From positions 1 to 64,000 of the forward strand of contig CAJTIU010000019.1 of the NCBI GenBank assembly GCA_910576335.1: 64,000 nucleotides of DNA, in the 5' to 3' direction. Shown piece after piece: positions 35,595 through 44,093 of the stretch. The position numbers and the translations under genes were made by a program. The notes below the pieces were generated by a model, which saw only the letters and a list, made by a program, of their open reading frames with translations, was not told the origin of the DNA and made no database searches. The number at the start of each line of letters is the position of its first letter. Position 1 is the first letter of the stretch. This stretch comes from Lachnospiraceae bacterium (GTDB taxonomy: Bacteria > Bacillota > Clostridia > Lachnospirales > Lachnospiraceae).

Positions 35595-36884
35595 ATGTTG
35601 TCAAAGCATAATATACAGTTGATCGTGCAAAAAGCAAAACGTACTGGTTTTGGACATATATTCGGAGCGAATACAGTGAATCAGATCTTTGCCTTTGCTA
35701 GTAATTTTATACTAATCCGTGTTCTTTCCAAAGGAGATTATGGGATCTATTCCTATGCTCTTAATATCTATTCCTTTTTTGCCCTTGCATGTGGATTTGG
35801 CATGGAATCAGCGTGCCTGCAGGTATGCAGTGAAAAGATGAAGACATGTGAAAATGCGGATGCATATATAAAGTACGCAATAAAGTTTGGAAGCTGGTTT
35901 AATGTCTTCCTTGGGGCTGTTATAGTTGCCAGTTCAGTGATTCTGCCTCTTCCTTTAGAAGGAGTTAGTGAAGTATTGTGGCTGTTTGCGCTGATGCCTC
36001 TGTTTACAAGTATGTTCAGTTTAGGACAGACCTATTTTCGGTATAATCTTATGAATGTGGAGTATTCAAAATGTGCAGTACTGAATACATGCCTCATTTT
36101 AGTTGGTTCTGTGGCAGGTGCTGTTCTGTTTAAAACACCGGGGTTGATTCTTTTCAGGGAGCTGGCAATGCTTTTGACCGTATGCTTTGCCGTTTTGGTT
36201 TATAGATTCCCAATTAGAAGAATTATGGGAGCATTCTGTATATCCGTGAAGGAAAAGATGGATATGCTGAAACTGGCATTGATCTCCATGATCAATGTAG
36301 CAACTGGCCAGCTCTTATACCTGATTGATGTTTTTCTGATTGGCGTTCTGATTTCAGATGAGTTGGTAGTGGCTTCCTATAAGACGGCTACTACAATTCC
36401 CAATGCATTGCTGTTCATTCCGACCGCACTTGTAGTATATATTTATCCATATTTTGCTCAAAAACAGGATGATAAAGTATGGGTAAAGCAGAAATACTAT
36501 TTTATGCTGAAATATTTTGGAATTGTGAATGCAGTGATTAGTCTGATGCTGATTGTATGCGCACCTTTTATTATTAGAATTTTATTTGGTGAGCAGTATC
36601 TGGATGCACTTCCTGCATTCAGAATTTTATCGGTGAGTTATTTCTTTTCTGCAACATTTCGAAAAACTACAGGTAATTTGTTAGTCACACAGAGAAAGCT
36701 GCATGTTAATTTTTGGATCGGAATAATGGAAGGTATTATAAATGTTATCGGTAACTGGATCCTGATTCATTTGCTAGGGGCGATTGGTGCAGCAGTTACA
36801 ACTTTAATTATCTGTATTGTTTCATCAGGTGTGTCGGTAACATATTTTACGTCTTATTTAAATAAAGAGATTGCAAAATCATGA
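35595..36884 (+). CDS. wzx: oligosaccharide flippase (Wzx/MOP family)
   Basis: A 429-residue polytopic protein with about twelve membrane segments and no signal peptide. The N-terminal FGANTVNQIFAFASNFILIRVLSKGDYGIYSYAL is the classic polysaccharide-flippase opening (shown here as two parts of the same stretch: 'NQIFAFASNFILIRVL' and 'SKGDYGIYSYAL'). It would flip undecaprenyl-linked repeat units to the outside for polymerisation. It starts 11 bases after the candidate polymerase gene. Its presence beside an ABC exporter at 16.8 kb means two export routes occur in the locus. Confidence 0.9.
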   Translation: MLSKHNIQLIVQKAKRTGFGHIFGANTVNQIFAFASNFILIRVLSKGDYGIYSYALNIYSFFALACGFGMESACLQVCSEKMKTCENADAYIKYAIKFGSWFNVFLGAVIVASSVILPLPLEGVSEVLWLFALMPLFTSMFSLGQTYFRYNLMNVEYSKCAVLNTCLILVGSVAGAVLFKTPGLILFRELAMLLTVCFAVLVYRFPIRRIMGAFCISVKEKMDMLKLALISMINVATGQLLYLIDVFLIGVLISDELVVASYKTATTIPNALLFIPTALVVYIYPYFAQKQDDKVWVKQKYYFMLKYFGIVNAVISLMLIVCAPFIIRILFGEQYLDALPAFRILSVSYFFSATFRKTTGNLLVTQRKLHVNFWIGIMEGIINVIGNWILIHLLGAIGAAVTTLIICIVSSGVSVTYFTSYLNKEIAKS

Positions 36885-36896
36885 AAGGGAAATTTT

Positions 36897-37685
36897 ATGG
36901 GTAAGGATCATACATTTGTCATATGTGCATATAAAGAGAGCTCTTATCTGGAACAGTGTATTTTATCACTAAAGAGGCAGAGTGTGGAGAGTCATATTAT
37001 TATGATTACCTCTACACCGAATGAGTATATTAATGGAATGGCAAAAAAATATGGTATTCCTTTATTTATTAATGAAGGGGAGGGTGGGATTGTCCAGGAC
37101 TGGAATTTTGGATATGCCAAAGTGAAAACACCCTATGTAACAATTGCACATCAGGATGACATTTATTTCAGACATTATACAGAAGAAGCCCTTGCCTGTG
37201 CGAAGGCGAGCAGACATCCTCTGATTTTCTTTTCAGATTATTGTGAGCTTAGAAAGGGAAAGTATATACGCTCAAACAAGCTTTTAAGGGTTAAAAGGGT
37301 TATGCTGATTCCACTGAGAATGAAAAGTCTTCAAAGCAGTATTTTTGTAAGGAGAAGGATACTGTCTCTTGGCTCCCCGATCTGTTGTCCTTCTGTCATG
37401 TATGCAAAAAATAACCTGCCGGATGTAATATTCAAGGTGGGATTCCGCAGCAATGAGGACTGGGAAGCATGGGAAATGATTTCGCGGTTCAAAGGTGATT
37501 TTCTGTATAGTACGAAGCCATTGATGGCACATCGCATTCATGAAGAATCTGAGACATCTGCAATTATAGCGGATAATAAAAGGAGTGAAGAGGATCTTGA
37601 ATTTTATTCTAGATTCTGGCCTAAATGGATCGCGAAAATTTTAGTGAGATTATATGCAAAAGGTCAGGAGTCGAACCGTTTATAG
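36897..37685 (+). CDS. GT2-like glycosyltransferase
   Basis: A 262-residue GT-A-type enzyme. The start (THTF-like 'HTFVICAYKESSYLEQCI'), IMITSTPNEY, and a metal-site-like IAHQDDIYF support a GT2 assignment, though it lacks the usual DGS motif. The segment VGFRSNEDWEAWEMI probably forms the acceptor/catalytic base region. It is the last glycosyltransferase of the AT-rich region and is followed by a palindromic mobile element. Confidence 0.8.
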   Translation: MGKDHTFVICAYKESSYLEQCILSLKRQSVESHIIMITSTPNEYINGMAKKYGIPLFINEGEGGIVQDWNFGYAKVKTPYVTIAHQDDIYFRHYTEEALACAKASRHPLIFFSDYCELRKGKYIRSNKLLRVKRVMLIPLRMKSLQSSIFVRRRILSLGSPICCPSVMYAKNNLPDVIFKVGFRSNEDWEAWEMISRFKGDFLYSTKPLMAHRIHEESETSAIIADNKRSEEDLEFYSRFWPKWIAKILVRLYAKGQESNRL

Positions 37686-37710
37686 TGTATAGAAAACACG
37701 ATTAGAGAAA

Positions 37711-37773
37711 GTATAGTGGGTTACTATTCACGGGCCAGGAGGTCTCCCGGGCCGTGAATAGTAACGTATAGTG
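37711..37773. mobile_element. small palindromic element with 8-bp direct repeats, copy 1
   Basis: A 46-bp imperfect palindrome (37720-37765) starts GTTACTATTCACGG and ends CCGTGAATAGTAAC; the outer 14 bp pair perfectly and the inner part nearly so. It is flanked by GTATAGTG at 37711-37718 and 37766-37773, with one extra G on the left. The arrangement looks like insertion with target duplication. Related copies are at 40762 and 56513. Confidence 0.8.
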
Positions 37774-37817
37774 TGAATATGGAAAGGATGGAAGACGTGG
37801 TTAAGGGAGAAATGATT

Positions 37818-38954
37818 ATGCAATTCAGAGATCTGAAACATCAGTATCAGGTATTAAAGGAAGACATAGACAAAGCTATGTCTGAGGTTGTGGCGGATTG
37901 TAATTTTATTAGCGGAAAACAGGTGAAAGATTTAGAAAAATCATTGGCAGATTATGTAGGTGTAAAGCATTGTGTTGCCTGTGCAAACGGAACAGATGCC
38001 CTCAGCCTTGCGATGATGGTATGGAGAATCGGACCGGGAGATGCAGTATTTGTTCCGGATTTCACCTTTTTTTCTACAGGAGAGATTGTAGCATATGCAG
38101 GTGCAGTCCCGGTATTTGTGGATGTTGACCTGGACACGTACAATATTTCTGCCGATAGCCTTGAAAGAAAAATCAGGGAGATCCAGGAGGAAGGAAAACT
38201 GATACCCAGAGCAGTCATTCCGGTTGACTTGTTCGGCTTGCCTGCCGATTATGAGAAGATCCAAAAAATAGCGCGTCAGTACAATCTGCGCATACTCGAA
38301 GACGGAGCTCAGGGCTTTGGCGGAAGGATTGGGGATCAGATGGCATGCAGTTTTGGAGATATCAGTACTACTTCATTCTTTCCTGCAAAGCCACTTGGCT
38401 GTTATGGGGATGGAGGTGCAGTATTCACTGATGACGATGATACTGCAGATCTTCTTCGCTCTGTTAGTGTGCATGGTAAAGGTACGATGAAGTATGATAA
38501 TGTAAGAATTGGGCTGAATTCGAGACTGGACACTCTGCAGGCGGCGGTTCTGTCTGTAAAACTAAAGGCATTCCGTGAATATGAGTTAGATGATGTCAAT
38601 AAGGCGGCAGAAAAATATACTGCATTACTTGGAGATATTGTAAAAACACCGGTTATTCCCCAGGGCTTTTATTCAAGCTGGGCGCAGTACACGATACAGC
38701 TTGGCAGCAAGGAGGAAAGGGATGGTCTGCAGGCCAGATTAAAGGAAAGCGGAATTCCTACTATGATTTATTATCCAAAGCCAATGCATAAGCAGCAGGC
38801 CTTTGAAGACCAGAGGTTTGTGGATGATGATTACAGGAATACGATCCAGTTATGTAATACGGTACTGGCACTTCCGCTGCATCCATATCTGACAGATACA
38901 GAGTCTGAAAAGGTTACCGGAGAGATTCGTAATTATTTGAAGGAGAAAAGATGA
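37818..38954 (+). CDS. wbpE: UDP-3-keto uronate transaminase (WbpE-like, DegT/DnrJ family)
   Basis: A 378-residue PLP enzyme that adds an amino group at C3 of the keto sugar made by WbpB. The start MQFRDLKHQYQVLKEDIDKA and the CANGTDALSLAM motif match WbpE/WlbC proteins. The PLP Lys is in FFPAKPLGCYGDGG (Lys191), and GLNSRLDTLQAAVL is the family's conserved Arg/Asp region. It completes the Wbp set but is separated from wbpB and wbpD by about 7 kb. I prefer ATG 37818, preceded by GGGAGA, over upstream in-frame starts at 37773-37812. Confidence 0.92.
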   Translation: MQFRDLKHQYQVLKEDIDKAMSEVVADCNFISGKQVKDLEKSLADYVGVKHCVACANGTDALSLAMMVWRIGPGDAVFVPDFTFFSTGEIVAYAGAVPVFVDVDLDTYNISADSLERKIREIQEEGKLIPRAVIPVDLFGLPADYEKIQKIARQYNLRILEDGAQGFGGRIGDQMACSFGDISTTSFFPAKPLGCYGDGGAVFTDDDDTADLLRSVSVHGKGTMKYDNVRIGLNSRLDTLQAAVLSVKLKAFREYELDDVNKAAEKYTALLGDIVKTPVIPQGFYSSWAQYTIQLGSKEERDGLQARLKESGIPTMIYYPKPMHKQQAFEDQRFVDDDYRNTIQLCNTVLALPLHPYLTDTESEKVTGEIRNYLKEKR

Positions 38955-38988
38955 TGAACTAATATACTTTTAAAATTTTCCGTTCGGA

Positions 38989-39168
38989 ATGGGAAGGAAG
39001 GTTTATCGAAATACTGATATTTGCAGACGGTACACCCTGGATCATCTTCGTGCGGCTATCTTGTATTCATTCAGCTTTACGGATGAGCATCTTTATAAGT
39101 TCTGTATGGATAACAGGATGTACAGAAGGCTAGTTCTCCTTTTCGCTTCTTGTATTGTGCCGGGATAA
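38989..39168 (+). pseudogene. truncated pRiA4b ORF-3-like fragment
   Basis: A 59-codon open frame. Residues about 15-47 (RYTLDHLRAAILYSF, FTDEHLYKFCMDNRMY) match the wording of the plasmid pRiA4b ORF-3-like family, whose full proteins are commonly near 180 residues or more. The first ~10 and last ~12 residues look unrelated, so I read it as a broken remnant. Such proteins are often found in mobile or accessory DNA. Confidence 0.5.
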
Positions 39169-39665
39169 GGGGACAACTCCCCTGTCCTGGCCGGCACATC
39201 TATCACATAAGCTTCACCGGAATATATCCATATGTGCATACGGTTGGTTCTGAAAGGCTGGCAGTTGTGAACCTAATCAGTTCTTTTTGCCATCTGTAGA
39301 GTACAGACAGTTCATCCCAGGAAAATGTTTCCCGATGCCATAAGAAAATGATAAGAAAATAATCTCCATTTTTTAAGAAAAAGTATATTGTGCTACAAGG
39401 ACAGCTGTGATAAAGTAAATCTATAAAATTCCATCAGGGAATTTATCAAAGAGTTTTAGATCTATCGTTCCAGGAACCTGGACAGTCGGAGTGATCACTC
39501 GGGAGCATCTCCCGGATGTACCCCTTTTCGTCAATTACAAAAGCAGACACTTCAGATAATGGCAAATGTTATTTCAACTTGTTATTCCAAGAATCTGGAA
39601 ATCCGAAAATCTGTAAAGAGACGGTTGTGAGATCTGAAGAAAAATTATATAATGGAGGAGAACAG
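39169..39665. other. gene-free stretch with hairpin and possible decayed coding DNA
   Basis: A long imperfect hairpin (TGTGCCGG 39156-39163 / CCGGCACA 39191-39198, with AGGGG/CCCCT inside) opens the stretch. On the - strand, roughly 39390 to 39225, one frame stays open for about 55 codons (SWDELSVLYRWQKEL and similar) without a start codon, which may be a remnant of another gene. A short GGGAG/CTCCC hairpin lies near 39501. I see no intact gene. Confidence 0.4.
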
Positions 39666-40652
39666 ATGAATCAGACAACAAAACAAGTAGATACGGCAAA
39701 TCAAAGCTTTTATCATGTGAACAGAGAACACAAGGACGCGGTCTTCTGTCTTGCATTCCAGGATGCAGAAGACCAGCTGTCGCTCTATAATGCGATGAAT
39801 AATACGTCATATGAGGATCCAGACGAGCTGATTGTATATACGCTAAAGGATGCAGTCTATATCGGGATCAAGAATGACATGTCTTTCCTGGTGGGGGAGA
39901 TGTTGAACCTGTATGAGCATCAGAGCACCCGGAATCCTAATATGCCCATGAGGGGTCTTTTATATCTGGCAAGGAACTTTGAATCCTATATCGCGCAGAA
40001 TCACCTGAACATGTATGGAAGAACCCTTCAGAAGTTTCCGCTGCCCCAGTATTACATTTTCTATAATGGGACGGAGGACGAGCCGGACAGGCGGGAGATG
40101 AAGCTGACGGATGCTTTCCCAGAGATAGAGGGGAAGACATCATGTGTAGAGTGCACGGCGACCCTGCTGAACATCAATTACGGGCACAATGCCGAACTGA
40201 TGGAGAAGTGCAGGAAGTTAAAGGAATATGCGCTTTTTATTCAGTGTATCCGGGATTACCAGAAGAAGGGGCTTGGGATGGAGGAGGCAGTGGAGAGTGC
40301 GATTGATGACTGTATCCGTGATGACATCCTGAGGAAGCTTTTAGAGAAATGCCGTGGGGAGGTTCGGGATATGGTATTATCGACATTCAACAGGGAAATC
40401 TATGAGCGTGACTTGAGGGAAGAAGGAAGGGAAGAAGGAAGGGAGGAAGGAAGGGAAGAAGGAAGAGGAGAGGGAGAAACCTTGAAACTTATTTCGCAGG
40501 TGTGCAAAAAGCTGAGAAAATCAAAGAAACCAGAAGTGATTGCGGATGAGCTGGAAGAAGATGTTTCGATGATTAACCGGATATGTGAAGCCGCAGAGGA
40601 TTGTGGGAAGGAATATAGTACAGAACGGATTTTCAAGAAGCTGAAGAGATAA
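39666..40652 (+). CDS. Rpn family PD-(D/E)XK nuclease / putative transposase
   Basis: A 328-residue protein of the Rpn-like (PD-(D/E)XK nuclease family transposase) group. DAVFCLAFQDAEDQLSLYNAM near the N-terminus, IGIKNDMSFLVGEML with the catalytic-type acidic residues, FPLPQYYIFYNGTED, and a C-terminal EEGREEGREEGR repeat are typical. The repeat is encoded by a purine-rich GGAAGAAGGAAG-like tandem (about 40420-40470). Family members promote recombination or act in defence and are often isolated accessory genes. It lies beside the pRiA4b remnant and between two palindromic elements, so this is probably an insertion zone. ATG 39666 has GGAGGAG upstream. Confidence 0.85.
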   Translation: MNQTTKQVDTANQSFYHVNREHKDAVFCLAFQDAEDQLSLYNAMNNTSYEDPDELIVYTLKDAVYIGIKNDMSFLVGEMLNLYEHQSTRNPNMPMRGLLYLARNFESYIAQNHLNMYGRTLQKFPLPQYYIFYNGTEDEPDRREMKLTDAFPEIEGKTSCVECTATLLNINYGHNAELMEKCRKLKEYALFIQCIRDYQKKGLGMEEAVESAIDDCIRDDILRKLLEKCRGEVRDMVLSTFNREIYERDLREEGREEGREEGREEGRGEGETLKLISQVCKKLRKSKKPEVIADELEEDVSMINRICEAAEDCGKEYSTERIFKKLKR

Positions 40653-40711
40653 AGATCGAAAAGCTGACATATAACCTTTTATCAGGCATACAAAATTGCG
40701 GATGAAATAAA

Positions 40712-40740
40712 TTGTAAAATGAATTAAGGTATGTTAGAAT
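40712..40740 (+). promoter_or_regulatory. probable sigma-A promoter for the teichoic-type operon
   Basis: TTGTAA (40712-40717), exactly 17 bases and TAGAAT (40735-40740). A palindromic element (40762-40838) lies in the predicted leader of the downstream TagB/TagF-like gene and could affect its expression. Confidence 0.55.
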
Positions 40741-40753
40741 ACGTTTTGTAGCA

Positions 40754-40846
40754 TAAAAGATGTTACTGTTCACAGACATAGCTTACGCTGTGGCTCGGTC
40801 CAGTCAGCGGAGTGACTGGACCAGGTCTGAACTGTAACTAAAAGAT
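40754..40846. mobile_element. small palindromic element with 8-bp direct repeats, copy 2
   Basis: A 77-bp element (40762-40838) starts GTTACTGTTCACAGA and ends TCTGAACTGTAAC, with an inner perfect 10-bp stem (GGTCCAGTCA 40797-40806 / TGACTGGACC 40813-40822). It is flanked by exact 8-bp direct repeats TAAAAGAT (40754-40761 and 40839-40846). This is the clearest target duplication of the three copies. Confidence 0.88.
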
Positions 40847-40871
40847 TACGATTCATAAAGAGGATTCCGGG

Positions 40872-41996
40872 ATGATATTTATAATTAAACTTGGAACGAT
40901 ACTACTTAATATTATATATGCATTTATTAAGCTGATTCCGACGCGCAGGAAGGTGGTTATGATGAGCCGCCAGAGTAATGATCCTTCGTTTGAATTTCTG
41001 ATGGTAAGGGATGAGCTGAGGCGCCGCTGTCCGGGAATAGATGTGGTTATGCTGTGCAGAACGCTGGACGGCGGGGTGTCTTCCACTTTACTTAGTAAAG
41101 CGTCTTATTTTCTTCATATGTTTGTGCAGATGGTTCATATTGCATCCTCACAGGTAGTTATACTGGACACATATTGTATTGTGATAAGCCTGCTGCGCCA
41201 TAAGAAGAGTCTGACGGTGATCCAGATGTGGCACTCTATGGGGACGATGAAGAAGTTTGGATACACGGCTCTTGATACGGCAGAGGGAAGCAGGCATGAA
41301 CTGGCTTATGCCATGAAGATGCATCAGAATTATGACTATATTTTTGCCAGCGCAGAGGCATATAAGAGGGATCTGGCAAGAGGGTTTCACTGCGACATCA
41401 GAAAGATTGTTACCATGCCGCTTCCAAGACTTGACCTTCTGAAGGACAGGCAGTATGAGGAAAGGATCCGGAAAAGAATTTTCCAGAAATATCCAGAGCT
41501 TCACAAGAAGCCGGTAATTCTCTATTGCCCGACCTTCCGGAAGCAGGAGGCGGAATTTGGGAAGGCAGTGGATGCGCTGATCCGGGCAGCTGATCTGGAA
41601 AAATATAATCTGGTTATTAAGCTTCATCCATTATCTAAGACAGTCGTATCTGGAAAAGCGGTTACAGCGGATGAATTTTCCAGTTTTGATATGCTGTTTA
41701 TTGCGGATTATATGATTAGTGATTATTCTTGCATTATATATGAAGCGGCAGTGAGGGATATTCCGCTTTTCTTTTATAATTTTGATATGGAACTATACAC
41801 GGACGGACGAGGGCTTGCGATTGACTATGAGAAGGAGCTTCCGGGGGCGGCCTCGGGAAATGCACAGGAGCTTCTTGGGGAGCTTGAAAAGCCCTACGAT
41901 ATGAAAAGGCTGCAAAGTTTTGCAGAAAAGTATGTACATCCAACGGATCATGCAACAGAAGATATTGCAGCCTTTGTCCTGAAATATTTAAAATGA
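40872..41996 (+). CDS. CDP-glycerol glycerophosphotransferase-like protein (TagB/TagF family)
   Basis: A 374-residue GT-B-like transferase that moves a glycerol- or ribitol-phosphate from a CDP-alcohol to a lipid-linked acceptor. KKSLTVIQMWHSMGTMKKFG carries the first catalytic-region His, ILYCPTFRKQE and KLHPLS lie in the C-terminal half, and ISDYSCIIYEAA is the family's conserved DYSS-type motif. It has a hydrophobic N-terminal segment (about 3-22). The short length suits a primase-like (TagB) or single-step enzyme, not a full polymerase. The second family member lies at 44.1 kb. Confidence 0.87.
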   Translation: MIFIIKLGTILLNIIYAFIKLIPTRRKVVMMSRQSNDPSFEFLMVRDELRRRCPGIDVVMLCRTLDGGVSSTLLSKASYFLHMFVQMVHIASSQVVILDTYCIVISLLRHKKSLTVIQMWHSMGTMKKFGYTALDTAEGSRHELAYAMKMHQNYDYIFASAEAYKRDLARGFHCDIRKIVTMPLPRLDLLKDRQYEERIRKRIFQKYPELHKKPVILYCPTFRKQEAEFGKAVDALIRAADLEKYNLVIKLHPLSKTVVSGKAVTADEFSSFDMLFIADYMISDYSCIIYEAAVRDIPLFFYNFDMELYTDGRGLAIDYEKELPGAASGNAQELLGELEKPYDMKRLQSFAEKYVHPTDHATEDIAAFVLKYLK

Positions 41997-42038
41997 TACA
42001 AGCTTCAAAAGGTATTCAGAAAAAGATGGAGGATAGAT

Positions 42039-43082
42039 ATGAATGCAGTATTAAGAGAAGATCTGGAAATGATTACAGGAGAAGATATAAAGTGGGACAA
42101 GCTGAAAGGGAAGAGTGTGCTGATTACTGGCGCGGGTGGAATGATTGGTTCTTATATGCTTCAGACGCTGGCGCTTCTGAATGACCAGCATGATTATGGC
42201 ATCCGGATTCTGGCCATGCTCCGCAATCCGGGCAAGCTGCCAGACGAGGTAAGGAGCCGCAAGGATGTGGAGGTTCTTGTACATGATGTGACAGAGAAGC
42301 TTCACATAGAAGAGGCTGTAGATTATGTGATCCATGCGGCGAGTCCGGCGAGTCCGCTGATTATGCAGAATCAGCCTGTGGAGACGGCTGCGGCGAATAC
42401 GCTTGGTACATTTTACACACTGATGCTGGCAAAGGAGAAGAATGCGGAAGGATATCTGTATATTTCATCCAGGGAGATCTATGGGCAGCCAGGGGAAGGA
42501 CAGGAGTTTTTTACAGAGGATACTTATGGCTTTGTGGATCCTCTGAATGCAAGATCCTGCTATCCGGAAGGGAAAAAGGCTGCAGAGACTATGTGTATCT
42601 GCTTCCATGAAGAATATAATCTGAACGTAAAGATTGCAAGGCTTGCCCACACCTACGGGCCGGGGATGTCCATTTATGACGGACGGGTTCAGGCAGATTT
42701 TCTGAATAATGTATACCATAATCAGGATATTGTGCTAAAAAGCGAAGGGACGGCAGTGAGGACTTATACCTATATTGCGGATGCCGTTACAGGTCTGTTT
42801 AAGGTATTGCTTGACACGGAGGAGATTGTATATAATATTGGAAATGAAGAGGGCAAGGTATCCATCCGGGAGCTCGCTGAGATTATGGTGGGAATTTATC
42901 CGGAGCGTAATCTGAAGCTGGTTTTCGATATCCCGGAGGGAGGTACGAAGGGTACGGCTCCTTTTACCCTTGGGATTTTAAGCAGCAGGAAGCTTAGGAA
43001 GGCAGGATGGGATCCCAGATATACGGTAAAGGAAGGCTTTGCCAGAACCCTGAGATACCTGGAGCTTGAACATGTTGATTAG
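42039..43082 (+). CDS. NAD-dependent epimerase/dehydratase (extended SDR)
   Basis: A 347-residue extended short-chain dehydrogenase. The cofactor loop is SVLITGAGGMIGSY and the catalytic YxxxK is YPEGK (Tyr175, Lys179), with YISSREIYG before it and ARLAHTYGPGM after it. The wording is closest to UDP-glucuronate decarboxylase / dTDP-glucose dehydratase-like proteins. It is next to an IspD/TarI-like cytidylyltransferase and between two TagB/TagF-like genes, so it may work on a CDP-linked or phosphorylated precursor. The substrate is not determined. Confidence 0.85.
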   Translation: MNAVLREDLEMITGEDIKWDKLKGKSVLITGAGGMIGSYMLQTLALLNDQHDYGIRILAMLRNPGKLPDEVRSRKDVEVLVHDVTEKLHIEEAVDYVIHAASPASPLIMQNQPVETAAANTLGTFYTLMLAKEKNAEGYLYISSREIYGQPGEGQEFFTEDTYGFVDPLNARSCYPEGKKAAETMCICFHEEYNLNVKIARLAHTYGPGMSIYDGRVQADFLNNVYHNQDIVLKSEGTAVRTYTYIADAVTGLFKVLLDTEEIVYNIGNEEGKVSIRELAEIMVGIYPERNLKLVFDIPEGGTKGTAPFTLGILSSRKLRKAGWDPRYTVKEGFARTLRYLELEHVD

Positions 43083-43245
43083 GCAGAACTGCCTGGCAGT
43101 GCATCATTCTGGCATCAAAGGCGTGAAGACTAAGGAGAGACCACCTGGTGTGCCTTTGTATGAAATCTGGAGAATATGGGACAGTCAGATGCATTATTCA
43201 GATTCGAAGAGCGAATGAGTAAAGAATCGGAAAAGGAGACAGGTT

Positions 43246-44007
43246 ATGGGAAAGAATATTGCGATTATATTTGCCGGAGGCAGTGGGGCAAGAATGGGCT
43301 CAGGTATTCCGAAACAGTTCCTGGAGGTGAATGGGAAACCCATTATTATCCATACGCTGGATGTGTTTGAGGATCATCCAAATGTGGATGAGATCTATGT
43401 GGCATGTAAAGAGGAATATATTGGAAAGCTGAAGAAATATGCGGCGAGATTCATGATTACAAAGCTTGAAGGAATTGTGCCGGGAGGAGTTACCGGACAG
43501 GATTCCATCTATAATGCATTGTCAGCGGCAGGAAAGAATCATGACGGGGATGCCATTGTGATGATTCATGACGGAGTTCGCCCCTGTATTACAAAAGAGC
43601 TGATTGACGACATCCTGAGGAGTGTAAAGGAGTATGGCTCTGCAGTTACGTGCACGGCGCTCTATGAGACGCCGGTGGTAAGCCGGGACGGCATTGCGGT
43701 GGACGAGGTTCCCTCAAGATCATTATTCTATACAGCCCAGGCGCCACAGAGTTTTTACCTTGGAGAGGTACTTGAGGCTCATGAACAGATGCGCCGGAAG
43801 AATCCGGGCTATGAGGGTGTTGTAGATACATGTACGATGATGAAGATGTTGGGGAAGAATGTGCACCTGGTAGAAGGGCCGCGGGGCAATATTAAGGTTA
43901 CAACGCCAGAGGATCTCTATACTTTCCGTGCCATGATTAAGTACAGAGAGACAGAGCAGATCTTCGGATTCTCCAGGGGAGAGGTTTCGAGTGGTCTGAA
44001 GAAGTAG
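43246..44007 (+). CDS. IspD/TarI-like cytidylyltransferase
   Basis: A 253-residue enzyme that uses CTP to activate a polyol phosphate. IIFAGGSGARMGSGIPKQFLEV is the nucleotide-binding loop with the catalytic Arg/Lys, MIHDGVRPCITKE the metal region, and NIKVTTPEDLYTFRAM the C-terminal signature. IspD (isoprenoid) and TarI (CDP-ribitol) are related; the teichoic-acid-type neighbours favour a TarI-like role, but the usual TarJ alcohol dehydrogenase is not present. The upstream gap of 163 bases (43083-43245) holds only a short ACTGCC/GGCAGT hairpin. Confidence 0.85.
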   Translation: MGKNIAIIFAGGSGARMGSGIPKQFLEVNGKPIIIHTLDVFEDHPNVDEIYVACKEEYIGKLKKYAARFMITKLEGIVPGGVTGQDSIYNALSAAGKNHDGDAIVMIHDGVRPCITKELIDDILRSVKEYGSAVTCTALYETPVVSRDGIAVDEVPSRSLFYTAQAPQSFYLGEVLEAHEQMRRKNPGYEGVVDTCTMMKMLGKNVHLVEGPRGNIKVTTPEDLYTFRAMIKYRETEQIFGFSRGEVSSGLKK

Positions 44008-44093
44008 TATAACTATTCAGTAGAGAAGGTACTGAGTGAGCAGTTACGAAGGTACTTGAAAAGCAGTGCAAGATATACGGTGGGAGGAAAGAT

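Noticed and set aside
39625-39653. TTGTGA-17-TATAAT promoter before the Rpn-type gene
   Set aside because: Transcription would begin at or after the ribosome site (39654-39660), leaving no usable leader for ATG 39666. The match may be chance.
37711-40846. Composite transposon carrying wbpE and the Rpn gene between two palindromes
   Set aside because: Each palindrome has its own flanking 8-bp repeat, which points to separate insertions and not to one unit.
43246-44007. Plain isoprenoid IspD assignment
   Set aside because: The fold allows it, but the gene is embedded among CDP-polyol phosphotransferase genes and no other isoprenoid gene is near, so I kept the broader IspD/TarI-like call.
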